NCBI RefSeq assembly: GCF_037081715.1
Contig: NZ_JAZDDH010000001.1
Location: 1,488,001 to 1,552,000 of the forward strand
Direction of reading: 5' to 3'
DNA from: Halalkalicoccus sp. CG83
GTDB taxonomy: Archaea; Halobacteriota; Halobacteria; Halobacteriales; Halalkalicoccaceae
Length of the DNA stretch: 64,000 nt
A model generated the notes under the pieces. That model saw nothing but the letters and a program-made list of their open reading frames with translations. It had not been told where the DNA came from and did not search any database. Below are positions 42,629-50,848 of this stretch, one piece after another. The stretch's first letter is position 1; every line of letters starts with the position of its first letter. The position numbers and the translations under genes were made by a program.

Positions 42629-43063
42629 TCAGGGGCACATCCGATCGAAGACCGATCGGAGTTCCTCGTCGGGGTCGAGCGAGTCGAGTTGGTCCTCGAG
42701 ATCCACCTCCGTGAGGGTCTCCTGACCTACTGGTTTGCGTCGCAGCGTCAGCGCGGTGTAGAGCGAGGAGCTCCACAGCAGTCGAACCGCCCGTTCGAGA
42801 CCGCCTCCGAGTCGAGGGAGAAGCTCGTCCAGCCGCCCGCGAAGCGGTGGTCGTTCGTGTTTCCCTCGGCGATCAGGGCGTCCTTCACGCGCCTCGGGAA
42901 GTCGACGTCGAGCACCCGACTGCCGTGGACGTGGCCGATCTCTCGCTCACCGATCGTGAACTCCACGGCGCCGAAGCGGTGGGGGCCGACCTCGACGCCG
43001 GGCCACGCGGAGACGGTCTCGACGAGTCGGTCACCGATACCGGTCGCTTCGCTGATGGTTTGC
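42629..43063 (-). pseudogene. Frameshifted DUF5519 (luciferase-domain) gene remnant
   Basis: In one minus-strand frame (about 43060-42805) the sequence reads TISEATGIGDRLVETVSAWP then GVEVGPHRFGAVEFTIGERE and IGHVHGSRVLDVDFPRRVKD, the core of the DUF5519 family. Near 42800 this frame runs into SNGRFDCCGAPRSTPR and stops. The neighbouring frame continues with a plausible acidic C-terminus, LERAVRLLWSSSLYTALTLR then RKPVGQETLTEVDLEDQLDS, ending at TGA 42629. No ATG or GTG opens the core frame after the upstream TAG, so the start is also lost. Two breaks in one gene point to decay rather than a sequencing slip. Confidence 0.7.
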
Positions 43064-43136
43064 CATGACGAAGACGAGGCGTCGTGAAGAGAGAACTAGC
43101 GCTCCCGGTTCGGCCTCGCGGGCCGTCCCGGACCGT

Positions 43137-44399
43137 TCAGTCCTCGTAGAGCGGGTGGGCCTCACACAGCGCGTCGACCTCCCGGCCGACCTCCTCGATC
43201 GCGCTCTCGTCGTCGGTGGCGGCCGCGTCGACCACGCGTGCGATGCAGTCACCGACGGTCCGCATCTCCTCCTCCTCGAACCCGCGGGTGGTGATCGCGG
43301 GCGTCCCCGCCCGAATCCCGCTCGGGTTGAACGCGCTGCGGGTCTCGCCGGGGACGGTGTTGGCGTTCAGGACGATCCCCGCCTCCTCCAGGGCGTCCTC
43401 GGCGTCGCCCCCGGTCGTCTCGGGGTGCGAGTCGCGCAGATCGACGAGCACGAGGTGGGTGTCGGTCCCGCCCGACACCAGCGAGAGGCCGTTCTCCTGG
43501 AGGGTCTCGCCCAGCGTGCGCGCGTTCTCGACGACCTGTTCCGCATACGCCTCGAACTCCGGCTGGAGTGCCTCCTGGAAGCCGACGGCCTTCCCGGCGA
43601 CGTTGTGCATCAGCGGCCCGCCCTGGGCGCCGGGGAAGACGGCCGAGTCGATATCGCCCGCGAACTCCTCCTCGCACATGATGATCCCGCCGCGACCCGA
43701 GCGGATCGTCTTGTGCGTCGAACCGGTGACGAAGTCCGCGATGCCGACCGGCGAGGCGTGGACGTCCGCCGCGACGAGCCCCGTGATGTGGGCGATGTCG
43801 GCGAGGTGGTAGGCACCGACGTCCTCGGCGACCGTTTGGATCCGCTCCCACTCGACCTCGCGCGGGTAGGCGGAGTAGCCCGAGACGATCACGTCGGGTT
43901 CGAACTCCGCCGCCTGCGCGGCGAGTCCCTCGTAGTCGATGTAGCCCGTCTCGGGGTCGACCTCGTACTGTTCGACCTCGAACAGCTGACCCGCGAAGTT
44001 CGCGGGATGGCCGTGGCTGAGGTGGCCGCCGTGGGTCAGATCGAGCGAGAGGATCTTATCGCCGGGCTCGAGCATCGCCAGGTAGACGCCCATGTTCGCC
44101 TGCGTTCCCGAGTGGGGCTGGACGTTGACGTGGTCGGCTCCCCAGAGCTCCTTCGCGCGTGAAACGGCGAGTTCCTCGACGCGGTCGGCGTGCTCGCAGC
44201 CGGCGTAGTATCGCTTTCCGGGGTAGCCCTCGGCGTACTTGTTGGTCAGTGCGCTGCTCTGTGCCTCGAGCACCGCGGACGAGACGTGGTTCTCGCTCGC
44301 GATCATCTGGAGGCCGGAGCGCTGGCGATCGACCTCCGACGTCAGCGCGTCGGCGACCGCGGGATCGATCTCGCGGACGGTGTCGTACTCCATGTCCAT
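43137..44399 (-). CDS. glyA: Serine hydroxymethyltransferase
   Basis: This PLP enzyme moves the one-carbon unit from serine to a folate. The 420-residue protein is of normal length. It has MIASENHVSSAVLEAQSSAL and NKYAEGYPGKRYYAGCEHAD (about 36-72), VNVQPHSGTQANMGVYLAML, LSHGHPANFAG, the lysine segment VTGSTHKTIRSGRGGIIMCE (about 221-240), and FNPSGIRAGTPAITTRGFEE near 358-377. The start is ATG 44399 or 44393. It is divergent from the CHAT gene, with 152 bases between. With FolD it makes methylene- and formyl-folate available. Confidence 0.97.
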   Translation of the reverse strand: MDMEYDTVREIDPAVADALTSEVDRQRSGLQMIASENHVSSAVLEAQSSALTNKYAEGYPGKRYYAGCEHADRVEELAVSRAKELWGADHVNVQPHSGTQANMGVYLAMLEPGDKILSLDLTHGGHLSHGHPANFAGQLFEVEQYEVDPETGYIDYEGLAAQAAEFEPDVIVSGYSAYPREVEWERIQTVAEDVGAYHLADIAHITGLVAADVHASPVGIADFVTGSTHKTIRSGRGGIIMCEEEFAGDIDSAVFPGAQGGPLMHNVAGKAVGFQEALQPEFEAYAEQVVENARTLGETLQENGLSLVSGGTDTHLVLVDLRDSHPETTGGDAEDALEEAGIVLNANTVPGETRSAFNPSGIRAGTPAITTRGFEEEEMRTVGDCIARVVDAAATDDESAIEEVGREVDALCEAHPLYED

Positions 44400-44538
44400 G
44401 GCTGGACGTTCGCCGCGCCGGTCTAAAGTCTACCTCATGTCGTCCGACGCGATGGCTTCGCTCGTCCGTCGTCGAACCTGACATCCCGGGAATATATCTG
44501 CCGACGCCGACAGACCTATTATCTACTGGTGACATCAC

Positions 44539-44556
44539 ATCATATCGTAATATGAT
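44539..44556. promoter_or_regulatory. Perfect inverted repeat over the CHAT gene start codon
   Basis: ATCATAT (44539-44545), spacer CGTA, ATATGAT (44550-44556) form a perfect seven-base inverted repeat, and the CHAT gene's ATG (44552) lies inside the right arm. TATTAT at about 44517-44523 is a likely TATA element placed for a leaderless start at that ATG. A protein bound here would block initiation, so this is a candidate operator. The binding protein is unknown; TbsP, encoded next downstream, is one candidate by position only. Confidence 0.5.
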
Positions 44557-46579
44557 CGACTGGGAGGTGACGACGGCGGGGTTGCGCGTGTCCGATCGTA
44601 GCGCCGCCGTCGAGATTTCCGCCCCCGATTGGGGGGAGTTCTACGCCGGCGGAACGCTCCCGCGCCCGGTCGATACGACCGTTTCCGGACAGGTCTCCAA
44701 ACTGGCATTCGGGACCGCGCGCGCGACGGTGACGAGCCTGAACGACGACGAGAGCTACGGGTCGCTGGCGCGCGGCCGAACCGAACTCTCGTCGGATCGG
44801 TACCTCCTCAGCATCGACACCCCGATCGAGACGGCGGTCCGGTTCGACGGGCCGGCGACCCTCTCGGCCCCCGATCAGTCGCTGGAGGTGACGCTCGACG
44901 ATCGTCAGACGGTCACGCTCGGCTTCCGAAGCCAGCTCCGCCGACCGGAGGCCACGGTGACGGTTCCGGACGATCCGGCCGGTCTCGCCCGCGCGGTCTC
45001 GCACCTCCACGCCGGCTTCGAGACGACGGGTCCCGAACGGTCGATCCCCGCCCTCCGCGGGCATCCGCCCCGGATCGAGTACGGCGAGACCTCGATCCCC
45101 GAGAGGGTCCGCGACGCGACGGCGGACACCGGGATCGAGATCGTCGTCCCCGACGATCACGAGTCCGTCCTCGTCACCGCGCCGCTCGCGTACTACCTCC
45201 AGGCGGCGGTCACGGTCGAGCCGGGAGCGACCCCGACCCTTCGAGCGCCCGCCGTCGGTCTCGAACGCGAACTAGAGGACGTCGAGGCGGCGGTCGAATC
45301 GCTGCTGCGACGAACGTTCTACCTCGACTGTTGTTGTCGGCGAGCGGGCCCGCTGTTGGCGGGTCTACCCGATCCGAGCGATCTGGGTCTCGACCCCGTC
45401 GCGCTCGAACACGCGAGTCCCGCCGAGCGGCTGCATGCGTATCTCGAGGGCTGTGACGACGGCGTCGACGACGAGGTTCCCGACTGGCACCTCTCGACGT
45501 CGCTCTCGATGGAGCCGGAGACCGCGCTGGCGCTGCCCTATCTGCTCGATCGACTCAGTCTGATCCACCGTCCGCGGACGCGGTCGCTCGACGGAAAGGA
45601 ACTGCTCAAACGGTCGTTGACCGACTTCTATCGCCGACCCGAGGCACGTCCGGCGGTGTCGGTCGACGTCGTCAGACCCCAGTCTACCCCGGGGCGTTCA
45701 CACGCCTGGATCGACGACACGACGCCGATCGACGTCTTCAGTCCGAGCACGCGGGCGTTCGAGAACGCGCTCGCCGGGCTCGATACGGACGGTCGACTCC
45801 CCTTCATCGTCGTCGGCAACGACCCGGAGATGGCCGAGGAGTGTCGCGAGGTCGCCCGGATCTACGAGGAACGCACGGCACGCCTCCCCATCGACGTGAC
45901 CGTCCATCACGGGCTCACCCGCGAGGAGCTCTCACAGGTGTTCCAGCGACGCAGCGCGTTCGTCCACTACATCGGTCACTGTGACGTCGACGGGCTGCGG
46001 TGTACCGACGGAAATCTCGCAACCGAATCGATCCCGGAGAGCAACGCCCAGACGTTCTTCCTGAACGCCTGCGGGAGTTACTACGAGGGACGGTCACTGA
46101 TCGAACGCGGGAGCGTCGCCGGCGGCGTGACGTTCTCGAAGGTGCTCAACGAGCAGGCCGCGACCGTCGGAACGACCTTCGCGCGGCTGCTGCTCGCGGG
46201 GTTCAGCATCGACCGCGCGATGCAGCTAGCCCGGCGCCAGATCATGATGGGGAAGAACTACGCCGTCGTCGGGGACGGAACCCACGTGCTCGGCGGTCGG
46301 CGCGATCGTCATCCGGGCACCGTCGTCGCCGACAGGACCGACGAGGACAGGTTCGCGATCACCTACGACGTCCTCCCCAACTGGACGGCGGGCAGTTGGT
46401 ACTACCCCGAGGGGATGGGCACCGACCGACCCCACCTCCTCGGAACGACGACCGAGTCGACGCTGGATCGGTCGTCGTTCCTCGAGATGCTGGAGTCGAT
46501 CGACGCACCGGTCGTCTACGACGGTCAGTTCTTCTGGCCGGAGGAACTCGCCACGCAGCTTCGCGTCCGGGTCGAGTGA
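44552..46579 (+). CDS. CHAT-domain (caspase-like) protein
   Basis: A 675-residue protein. Residues 1-250 are mostly beta-strand with repeated acidic turns and no recognised domain; 250-350 are helical with an odd DCCCRR cluster. The C-terminal third is a CHAT peptidase domain: the catalytic histidine lies in FVHYIGHCD (His472 or His476), the cysteine in FFLNACGSY (Cys507), and GGVTFSKVLNEQAATVGTTF with RAMQLARRQIMMG follow, as in caspase-fold proteins. CHAT proteases act in signalling, defence or programmed death, usually with a partner that controls cleavage. ATG 44552 is chosen because a TATA box and operator-like palindrome flank it. No clear partner gene or substrate is adjacent apart from tbsP downstream. 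Confidence 0.82.
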   Translation: MIDWEVTTAGLRVSDRSAAVEISAPDWGEFYAGGTLPRPVDTTVSGQVSKLAFGTARATVTSLNDDESYGSLARGRTELSSDRYLLSIDTPIETAVRFDGPATLSAPDQSLEVTLDDRQTVTLGFRSQLRRPEATVTVPDDPAGLARAVSHLHAGFETTGPERSIPALRGHPPRIEYGETSIPERVRDATADTGIEIVVPDDHESVLVTAPLAYYLQAAVTVEPGATPTLRAPAVGLERELEDVEAAVESLLRRTFYLDCCCRRAGPLLAGLPDPSDLGLDPVALEHASPAERLHAYLEGCDDGVDDEVPDWHLSTSLSMEPETALALPYLLDRLSLIHRPRTRSLDGKELLKRSLTDFYRRPEARPAVSVDVVRPQSTPGRSHAWIDDTTPIDVFSPSTRAFENALAGLDTDGRLPFIVVGNDPEMAEECREVARIYEERTARLPIDVTVHHGLTREELSQVFQRRSAFVHYIGHCDVDGLRCTDGNLATESIPESNAQTFFLNACGSYYEGRSLIERGSVAGGVTFSKVLNEQAATVGTTFARLLLAGFSIDRAMQLARRQIMMGKNYAVVGDGTHVLGGRRDRHPGTVVADRTDEDRFAITYDVLPNWTAGSWYYPEGMGTDRPHLLGTTTESTLDRSSFLEMLESIDAPVVYDGQFFWPEELATQLRVRVE

Positions 46580-46719
46580 GCGAGGCCGTCGGAGCGGGGG
46601 GGCGTACGCCGGCTCCCGATCGAGGGACGAAAACGCCGAGAACCGGCTCTCGGGAGGTCTGTCGGGTCCGTCAAGCCGTTATAATTAAATACCTGTGAAT
46701 ATATTGTGCACTCACAACT

Positions 46720-47535
46720 ATGGCCTCAAATTTACTGGACGACGACATCGAAGATATCCTTCGAACCGTCCTCGAAGACACCGACGAGACCCTGCTCGTC
46801 GTCAACCCGTCCGCGACCGCGATCGAGGAGCTGGTCGACGTCGCCGGTGGGCTCTCCGACCTACCGGAGATCCGACTCCTCGGCGATGAGTCGACGCTGA
46901 AGGACGTAATGGGCGACTTCATCCTCGCGAGCAACGCCGCCGACCTCGTCCACGAGGACGCGCTGCGGCTCAGAGTGCTCGAGGACGAGAACGAGAACTC
47001 GCTGCTGATCAGTCCCGATCAGGTCGTCGCGCTCATCAACGTCGGCGACACCGTCGCCGGACTGACGACTGACGATGCGGAGTTCGTCGACGTCGCGTAC
47101 GACGAGTACACGACCACGTGGGAGGGGGCCTCGGAGTTCAACCTCCGGACGCCGCCGCTCTCGCAGGTCCGCTCGACGCTCTCGGCCGACATCGGCGACG
47201 GCGTCGAGAACGACTTCACAGGCGTCCTCAGCTCGCTCCAGACCGCCCGTGGCGATGGCAACGGGCTCGACGAGGTGACGATCAGCCTGCTCGTCGCCGC
47301 GAAGAACGAGGTGCTGCTCTACGACATCAGCAAGTGGGGCGAGGACGTCGGCATCGCGAGCAAGGCAACGTTCTCGCGGACGAAGACCCGTCTCGAGGAC
47401 ATGGGCCTCATCGACACCGAGAAGGTCCCGATCGACGTCGGCCGACCCCGGCTCCGACTGAAGTTCGGCGACGAGCGCCTCTACGAGGCCAACACCGACC
47501 AGCTCGCGAGCGTCGCACAGAACCTCCTGACCTGA
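46720..47535 (+). CDS. tbsP: Transcriptional regulator TbsP
   Basis: A 271-residue protein matching the haloarchaeal TbsP family: an N-terminal domain (residues 1-150) beginning SNLLDDDIEDILRTVLEDTD with ISPDQVVALINVGDTVAGLT, and a C-terminal winged helix with AAKNEVLLYDISKWGEDVGI then ASKATFSRTKTRLEDMGLID. TbsP is known in Haloferax to act with TrmB on glycolysis/gluconeogenesis genes; that link also fits the PEP carboxykinase gene 4.5 kb away. ATTAAATA and AATATATT stretches precede ATG 46720. The ycaO gene starts 40 bases after its stop, so both may share a transcript. Confidence 0.87.
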   Translation: MASNLLDDDIEDILRTVLEDTDETLLVVNPSATAIEELVDVAGGLSDLPEIRLLGDESTLKDVMGDFILASNAADLVHEDALRLRVLEDENENSLLISPDQVVALINVGDTVAGLTTDDAEFVDVAYDEYTTTWEGASEFNLRTPPLSQVRSTLSADIGDGVENDFTGVLSSLQTARGDGNGLDEVTISLLVAAKNEVLLYDISKWGEDVGIASKATFSRTKTRLEDMGLIDTEKVPIDVGRPRLRLKFGDERLYEANTDQLASVAQNLLT

Positions 47536-47575
47536 GTCGGTCGGTTTTATTCCTCCCCGCGACCGATCCGACGCC

Positions 47576-49285
47576 ATGAGTACCGTCGGTATCGCGGGGT
47601 CGGGCCCCGCGACTGAGGCGATCGAGGCAGCGCTCGCGGACGCGGGGATCGACGCGGCGCGGGTCGACGTCGACGACCTTCCGAGCACTCGAGTCGGCGT
47701 CGTGATCGCGCGGACCGGGGACGACCGCTTCGCGCGTGCGAACGATGCCATCGAGGGCCCCTGGATCGCGGTCGAGCTGGGAGGCGTGGGAGGATACGCC
47801 CTCGAGGACGTCGTGGCCTCGGTCGCCGGCTTCACGCCCGAGACGGGCTGTTATACGTGTCTTCGAACGCGGGTCGCGGCCGGCGATCCCGCCGTCGACA
47901 GCGTCGAGACCGATCCTCGATCCGCCCGGTTCGCGGGCGCGATCGCCGGCTACGAACTCGTCGCCGCACTCGGCGGCGATGAGACCTCGCTTCTGGGCGG
48001 CGTCATCGAACTCCCGTACACGCAGCGACGGCTGCTTCCGGTACCGACCTGTTCCTGTGGCGAACGGACGCAGGCACCCGAGCGCGGCGAACGCGTAGAT
48101 CGACCGCTCGAGGACGCGATCGCCCGTGCGGAGGTCGCCGTCGACGAACGACTCGGGATCGTCCGCGAGGTCGGCGAGGTAGCGTCGTTCCCCGCACCGT
48201 ACTACCTGGCGACGGGGGCGGAGACGAGCGGGTTCAGCGACGTGAGCGCCGCGACGAAGGCCGCGGGCGTCGCCGTCGACTGGAACACGGCGTACATGCG
48301 CGCGCTCGGCGAGGCGCTCGAACGCTACGGGGCGGGCGTCTACCGGAACGCGAATCTCGATCACGATCGGCCCGCGGATCGACCCGACGCCGTCCCGCCC
48401 GCGGTCTTCGCCGGCGTCGAGGACACCGACGCGGAGATCCCGTGGGTCGACGGTGAGCGCCTCGATAGCGGTGAGTCCGTCTCGCTGCCCGCCGAGTTCG
48501 TCCACTTTCCGCCGCCGGAGAAGCGCTTCGGGTCGGCGATCACGACGGGTCTCGGACTGGGTAGCTCGCCCGACGCGGCGCTGCTCTCGGGGCTCTACGA
48601 GACCGTCGAGCGCGACGCGACGATGCTGGCGTGGTACTCGACGTTCGAGCCGCTCGAACTCGACGTCGAGGACGGGGGTTTCGAGACGCTCTCGCGGCGG
48701 GCGGCGAGCGAGGGGCTGTCAGTGACGCCACTGCTGGTGACCCAGGACGTCGACGTTCCCGTCGTGGCGGTGGCGGTCCACCGCGAGGGGAACGAACCGG
48801 ACGGCGAGGCCGGCTGGCCGCGGTTCGCCGTCGGTTCGGACGCGAACCTCGATACGAACGCCGCCGCTCGATCGGCGCTCTGTGAGGCGCTACAGAACTG
48901 GATGGAGCTGCGATCGATGGGTCCCGAAGGAGCCGAATCGTCATCGGGGTGGATCGGGCGATACGGCTCGTTCCCCGCCCCCGCTCGGGAGTTCATCGAC
49001 GTCGACGGCCGGGTCGACGCGTCGGCGGTCGGCGTCGACGTCTCCTCGGCGAACGAACTCGACACGGTGCTCGAGCGGATCACGGACGCCGGTCTGACGC
49101 CGTACGCCGCGTGGCTCACCCCGCGGGACGTTCGCGACCTCGGGTTCGAGGTCGCGCGCGTGCTGGTTCCGGAGGCCCAACCGCTGTTCACCCGAGAGCC
49201 GGTCTTCGCCGAGCGCGCGAGAACCGTGCCACGAAGCCTGGGGTTCGAACCCCGCCCGGACCGACAGCCCCATCCGTACCCCTGA
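47576..49285 (+). CDS. YcaO-type cyclodehydratase with fused E1-like N-terminal domain
   Basis: A 569-residue protein. Residues 1-180 form a truncated E1-like domain with the zinc cysteines GCYTCLRTR (Cys92, Cys95) and PTCSCGE (Cys159, Cys161), as in the C-part of thiazole/oxazole-forming complexes. Residues 200-569 are a YcaO domain: MRALGEALERYGAGVYR, ALLSGLYETVERDATMLAWY and ARSALCEALQNWMELRSMG supply the acidic ATP/Mg residues. The chain ends PHPYP, the PxPxP end seen in azoline-forming YcaO enzymes. Such enzymes use ATP to close Cys, Ser or Thr of a peptide into rings. No dehydrogenase, transporter or obvious precursor lies nearby, so the substrate is unknown. Confidence 0.85.
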   Translation: MSTVGIAGSGPATEAIEAALADAGIDAARVDVDDLPSTRVGVVIARTGDDRFARANDAIEGPWIAVELGGVGGYALEDVVASVAGFTPETGCYTCLRTRVAAGDPAVDSVETDPRSARFAGAIAGYELVAALGGDETSLLGGVIELPYTQRRLLPVPTCSCGERTQAPERGERVDRPLEDAIARAEVAVDERLGIVREVGEVASFPAPYYLATGAETSGFSDVSAATKAAGVAVDWNTAYMRALGEALERYGAGVYRNANLDHDRPADRPDAVPPAVFAGVEDTDAEIPWVDGERLDSGESVSLPAEFVHFPPPEKRFGSAITTGLGLGSSPDAALLSGLYETVERDATMLAWYSTFEPLELDVEDGGFETLSRRAASEGLSVTPLLVTQDVDVPVVAVAVHREGNEPDGEAGWPRFAVGSDANLDTNAAARSALCEALQNWMELRSMGPEGAESSSGWIGRYGSFPAPAREFIDVDGRVDASAVGVDVSSANELDTVLERITDAGLTPYAAWLTPRDVRDLGFEVARVLVPEAQPLFTREPVFAERARTVPRSLGFEPRPDRQPHPYP

Positions 49286-49291
49286 CCGGCC

Positions 49292-49627
49292 TCAATCGAC
49301 CCGTTCGACCGTGATTGCGAGCGTCTCTCCGTCGTCCAGTCGAACGGCGAACGAGTCGCGGGACCGCTCCGCCTCGTGGATCTCCGTTACCTCTCCGGAG
49401 ACGAGGTCGACGGCATCGCGGTCCTCTCTCCCACGAAGCGTCGGTACCACCACCTGCGTACCGACGGGTTCGTCGTGGTGGGACCGATCCGGTCCGATCC
49501 GCGGCAGCGCTTCCTTGACTAGCCGCCACATACACAGCGCACAGCAGTCCTCCATGCGGCCGTAGTAACAGCCAGGTCGATGCTCGGGGAGGTGACGCTT
49601 CCCGTCCGGTCCGCGTTGACCTATCAT
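49292..49627 (-). CDS. Small four-cysteine protein facing the YcaO gene
   Basis: A 111-residue protein. The N-terminal part carries PGCYYGRMEDCCALCMWRL with cysteines at 20, 28, 29 and 32, a likely metal-binding knot. Residues 52-111 form a beta-rich, barrel-like domain (VVVPTLRGREDRDAVDLVSG; SFAVRLDDGETLAITVERVD). An AT-rich TATA-like TTAACTATATT lies about 27 bases before ATG 49627, suggesting a leaderless transcript. Its stop is six bases from the convergent YcaO stop. I do not recognise the family. A link to YcaO is suggested only by position. Confidence 0.65.
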   Translation of the reverse strand: MIGQRGPDGKRHLPEHRPGCYYGRMEDCCALCMWRLVKEALPRIGPDRSHHDEPVGTQVVVPTLRGREDRDAVDLVSGEVTEIHEAERSRDSFAVRLDDGETLAITVERVD

Positions 49628-49691
49628 TGATCAGTCTACTCTCTCAATATAGTTAAGAATATAGATACACTAATAATACTAGATATATCAG

Positions 49692-50828
49692 TTAGATTCC
49701 GAACGTCGCCCGGAGGAAGTCGCGCGTGCCGGGACCGAGACCGACGGCGGTGACGGCGACCAGGAGCAGCATCGAGTAGCGGGGACTCTCCTCGAAGATC
49801 TCCTCGTTGAACACCCAGACGACGAACAGGGCGGCGCCGACCTTCACGAACAGGAACGGCCACGCGGTGCCGATCGCGCTCGATACCGACTCGGGTTGGA
49901 GCGCCCCGGTCACGTCGACGATCGCGCTGTTCACCACGTGTTTGGGCGTGTACGTCGGCAGTCCGAGCGCCGACGCCCAGTCGAGGCTGAGCACGTTCGC
50001 GATCCCGTCGACGGTGTGGCCCCAGACGACGAGCACGCCCATGTAGCCCGTACCGGCGTTGACTTCGGGGGCGTAACGTTCGGTCCCGACCCAGGCGAGT
50101 GCGGCTATCAGCGTCGCGCCGCCGAGGGTGACGATCGAGACGATCGGATGGAAGCCGAGGAGTCCGGTCGTGTTCGCGAGCCAGCCGAGGTAACCGACGG
50201 TCACGACGAGCGCGGCCGTTCCGATCCCGGCGAGGGGGTACTCGTACCGATCGACGGGCCCTCGGCGGGCGGCGGCGACGCTGAGAAGCACCGCGGCGAG
50301 CGTGACGAAGAAGACCGTGAAGTAGATCAGGGGACTGATGAGCAGGCCGCTCCACGGGAACGGGATCGCGGGATCGCCCGCCCGCAGCAGCGCGATGCTC
50401 GCGTCCTCGACGGTCCTGAGCGCGCCGCCGAACAGCATGAACGGGAACAGCGCGAAGAAGAAACCGTGTCCGCTCCCGATATCGAGTCGCTGCAGCAGGA
50501 ACACGACGCCGACCAGGGCGAAGACGAGAATCAGCGCGTAGCTGACCGTCGAGATCGTCGTGTAGCCGGGCTCGGCGACGACGCCGGCAGCCCGCTGGCA
50601 TTCGCTCGCACCGTCGAGCAGCACGGTCTCGCCGTCGACCCGCCGTGCGCAGGTCGAGCCGGTGCCGTCGGCGACGACCGGACCCCAGAAGTACTTCCAG
50701 ACGAACCCGTCGTACACCCGCCGAGGGAAGGCGAGCGAGCCGACGACGAGGGCGATGATCGCTCCCGCCAGCGTCGCCGCCCACGCTCGGACGGGATCGA
50801 TCCGGTCGAACGCGTCGTTCATGTCCAT
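49692..50828 (-). CDS. DUF63-family integral membrane protein
   Basis: A 378-residue protein with about nine membrane segments. The DUF63 signatures are RRVYDGFVWKYFWGPVVADG near the start, FMLFGGALRTVEDASIALLR near 150-170, and VVWGHTVDGIANVLSLDWAS near 255-275, ending FVVWVFNEEIFEESP. The family is archaeal and its function is unknown; conserved charged residues inside membrane segments suggest an enzyme or transporter. Two close ATGs exist (50828 and 50822). It ends in an AT-rich intergenic gap. Confidence 0.9.
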   Translation of the reverse strand: MDMNDAFDRIDPVRAWAATLAGAIIALVVGSLAFPRRVYDGFVWKYFWGPVVADGTGSTCARRVDGETVLLDGASECQRAAGVVAEPGYTTISTVSYALILVFALVGVVFLLQRLDIGSGHGFFFALFPFMLFGGALRTVEDASIALLRAGDPAIPFPWSGLLISPLIYFTVFFVTLAAVLLSVAAARRGPVDRYEYPLAGIGTAALVVTVGYLGWLANTTGLLGFHPIVSIVTLGGATLIAALAWVGTERYAPEVNAGTGYMGVLVVWGHTVDGIANVLSLDWASALGLPTYTPKHVVNSAIVDVTGALQPESVSSAIGTAWPFLFVKVGAALFVVWVFNEEIFEESPRYSMLLLVAVTAVGLGPGTRDFLRATFGI

Positions 50829-50848
50829 GAGGGTGATCGGTGACCGTT

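Noticed and set aside
44159-44551. In-frame upstream extension of the CHAT gene into glyA
   Set aside because: The translation is Arg/Ser-rich and overlaps glyA on the other strand; promoter signals favour ATG 44552.
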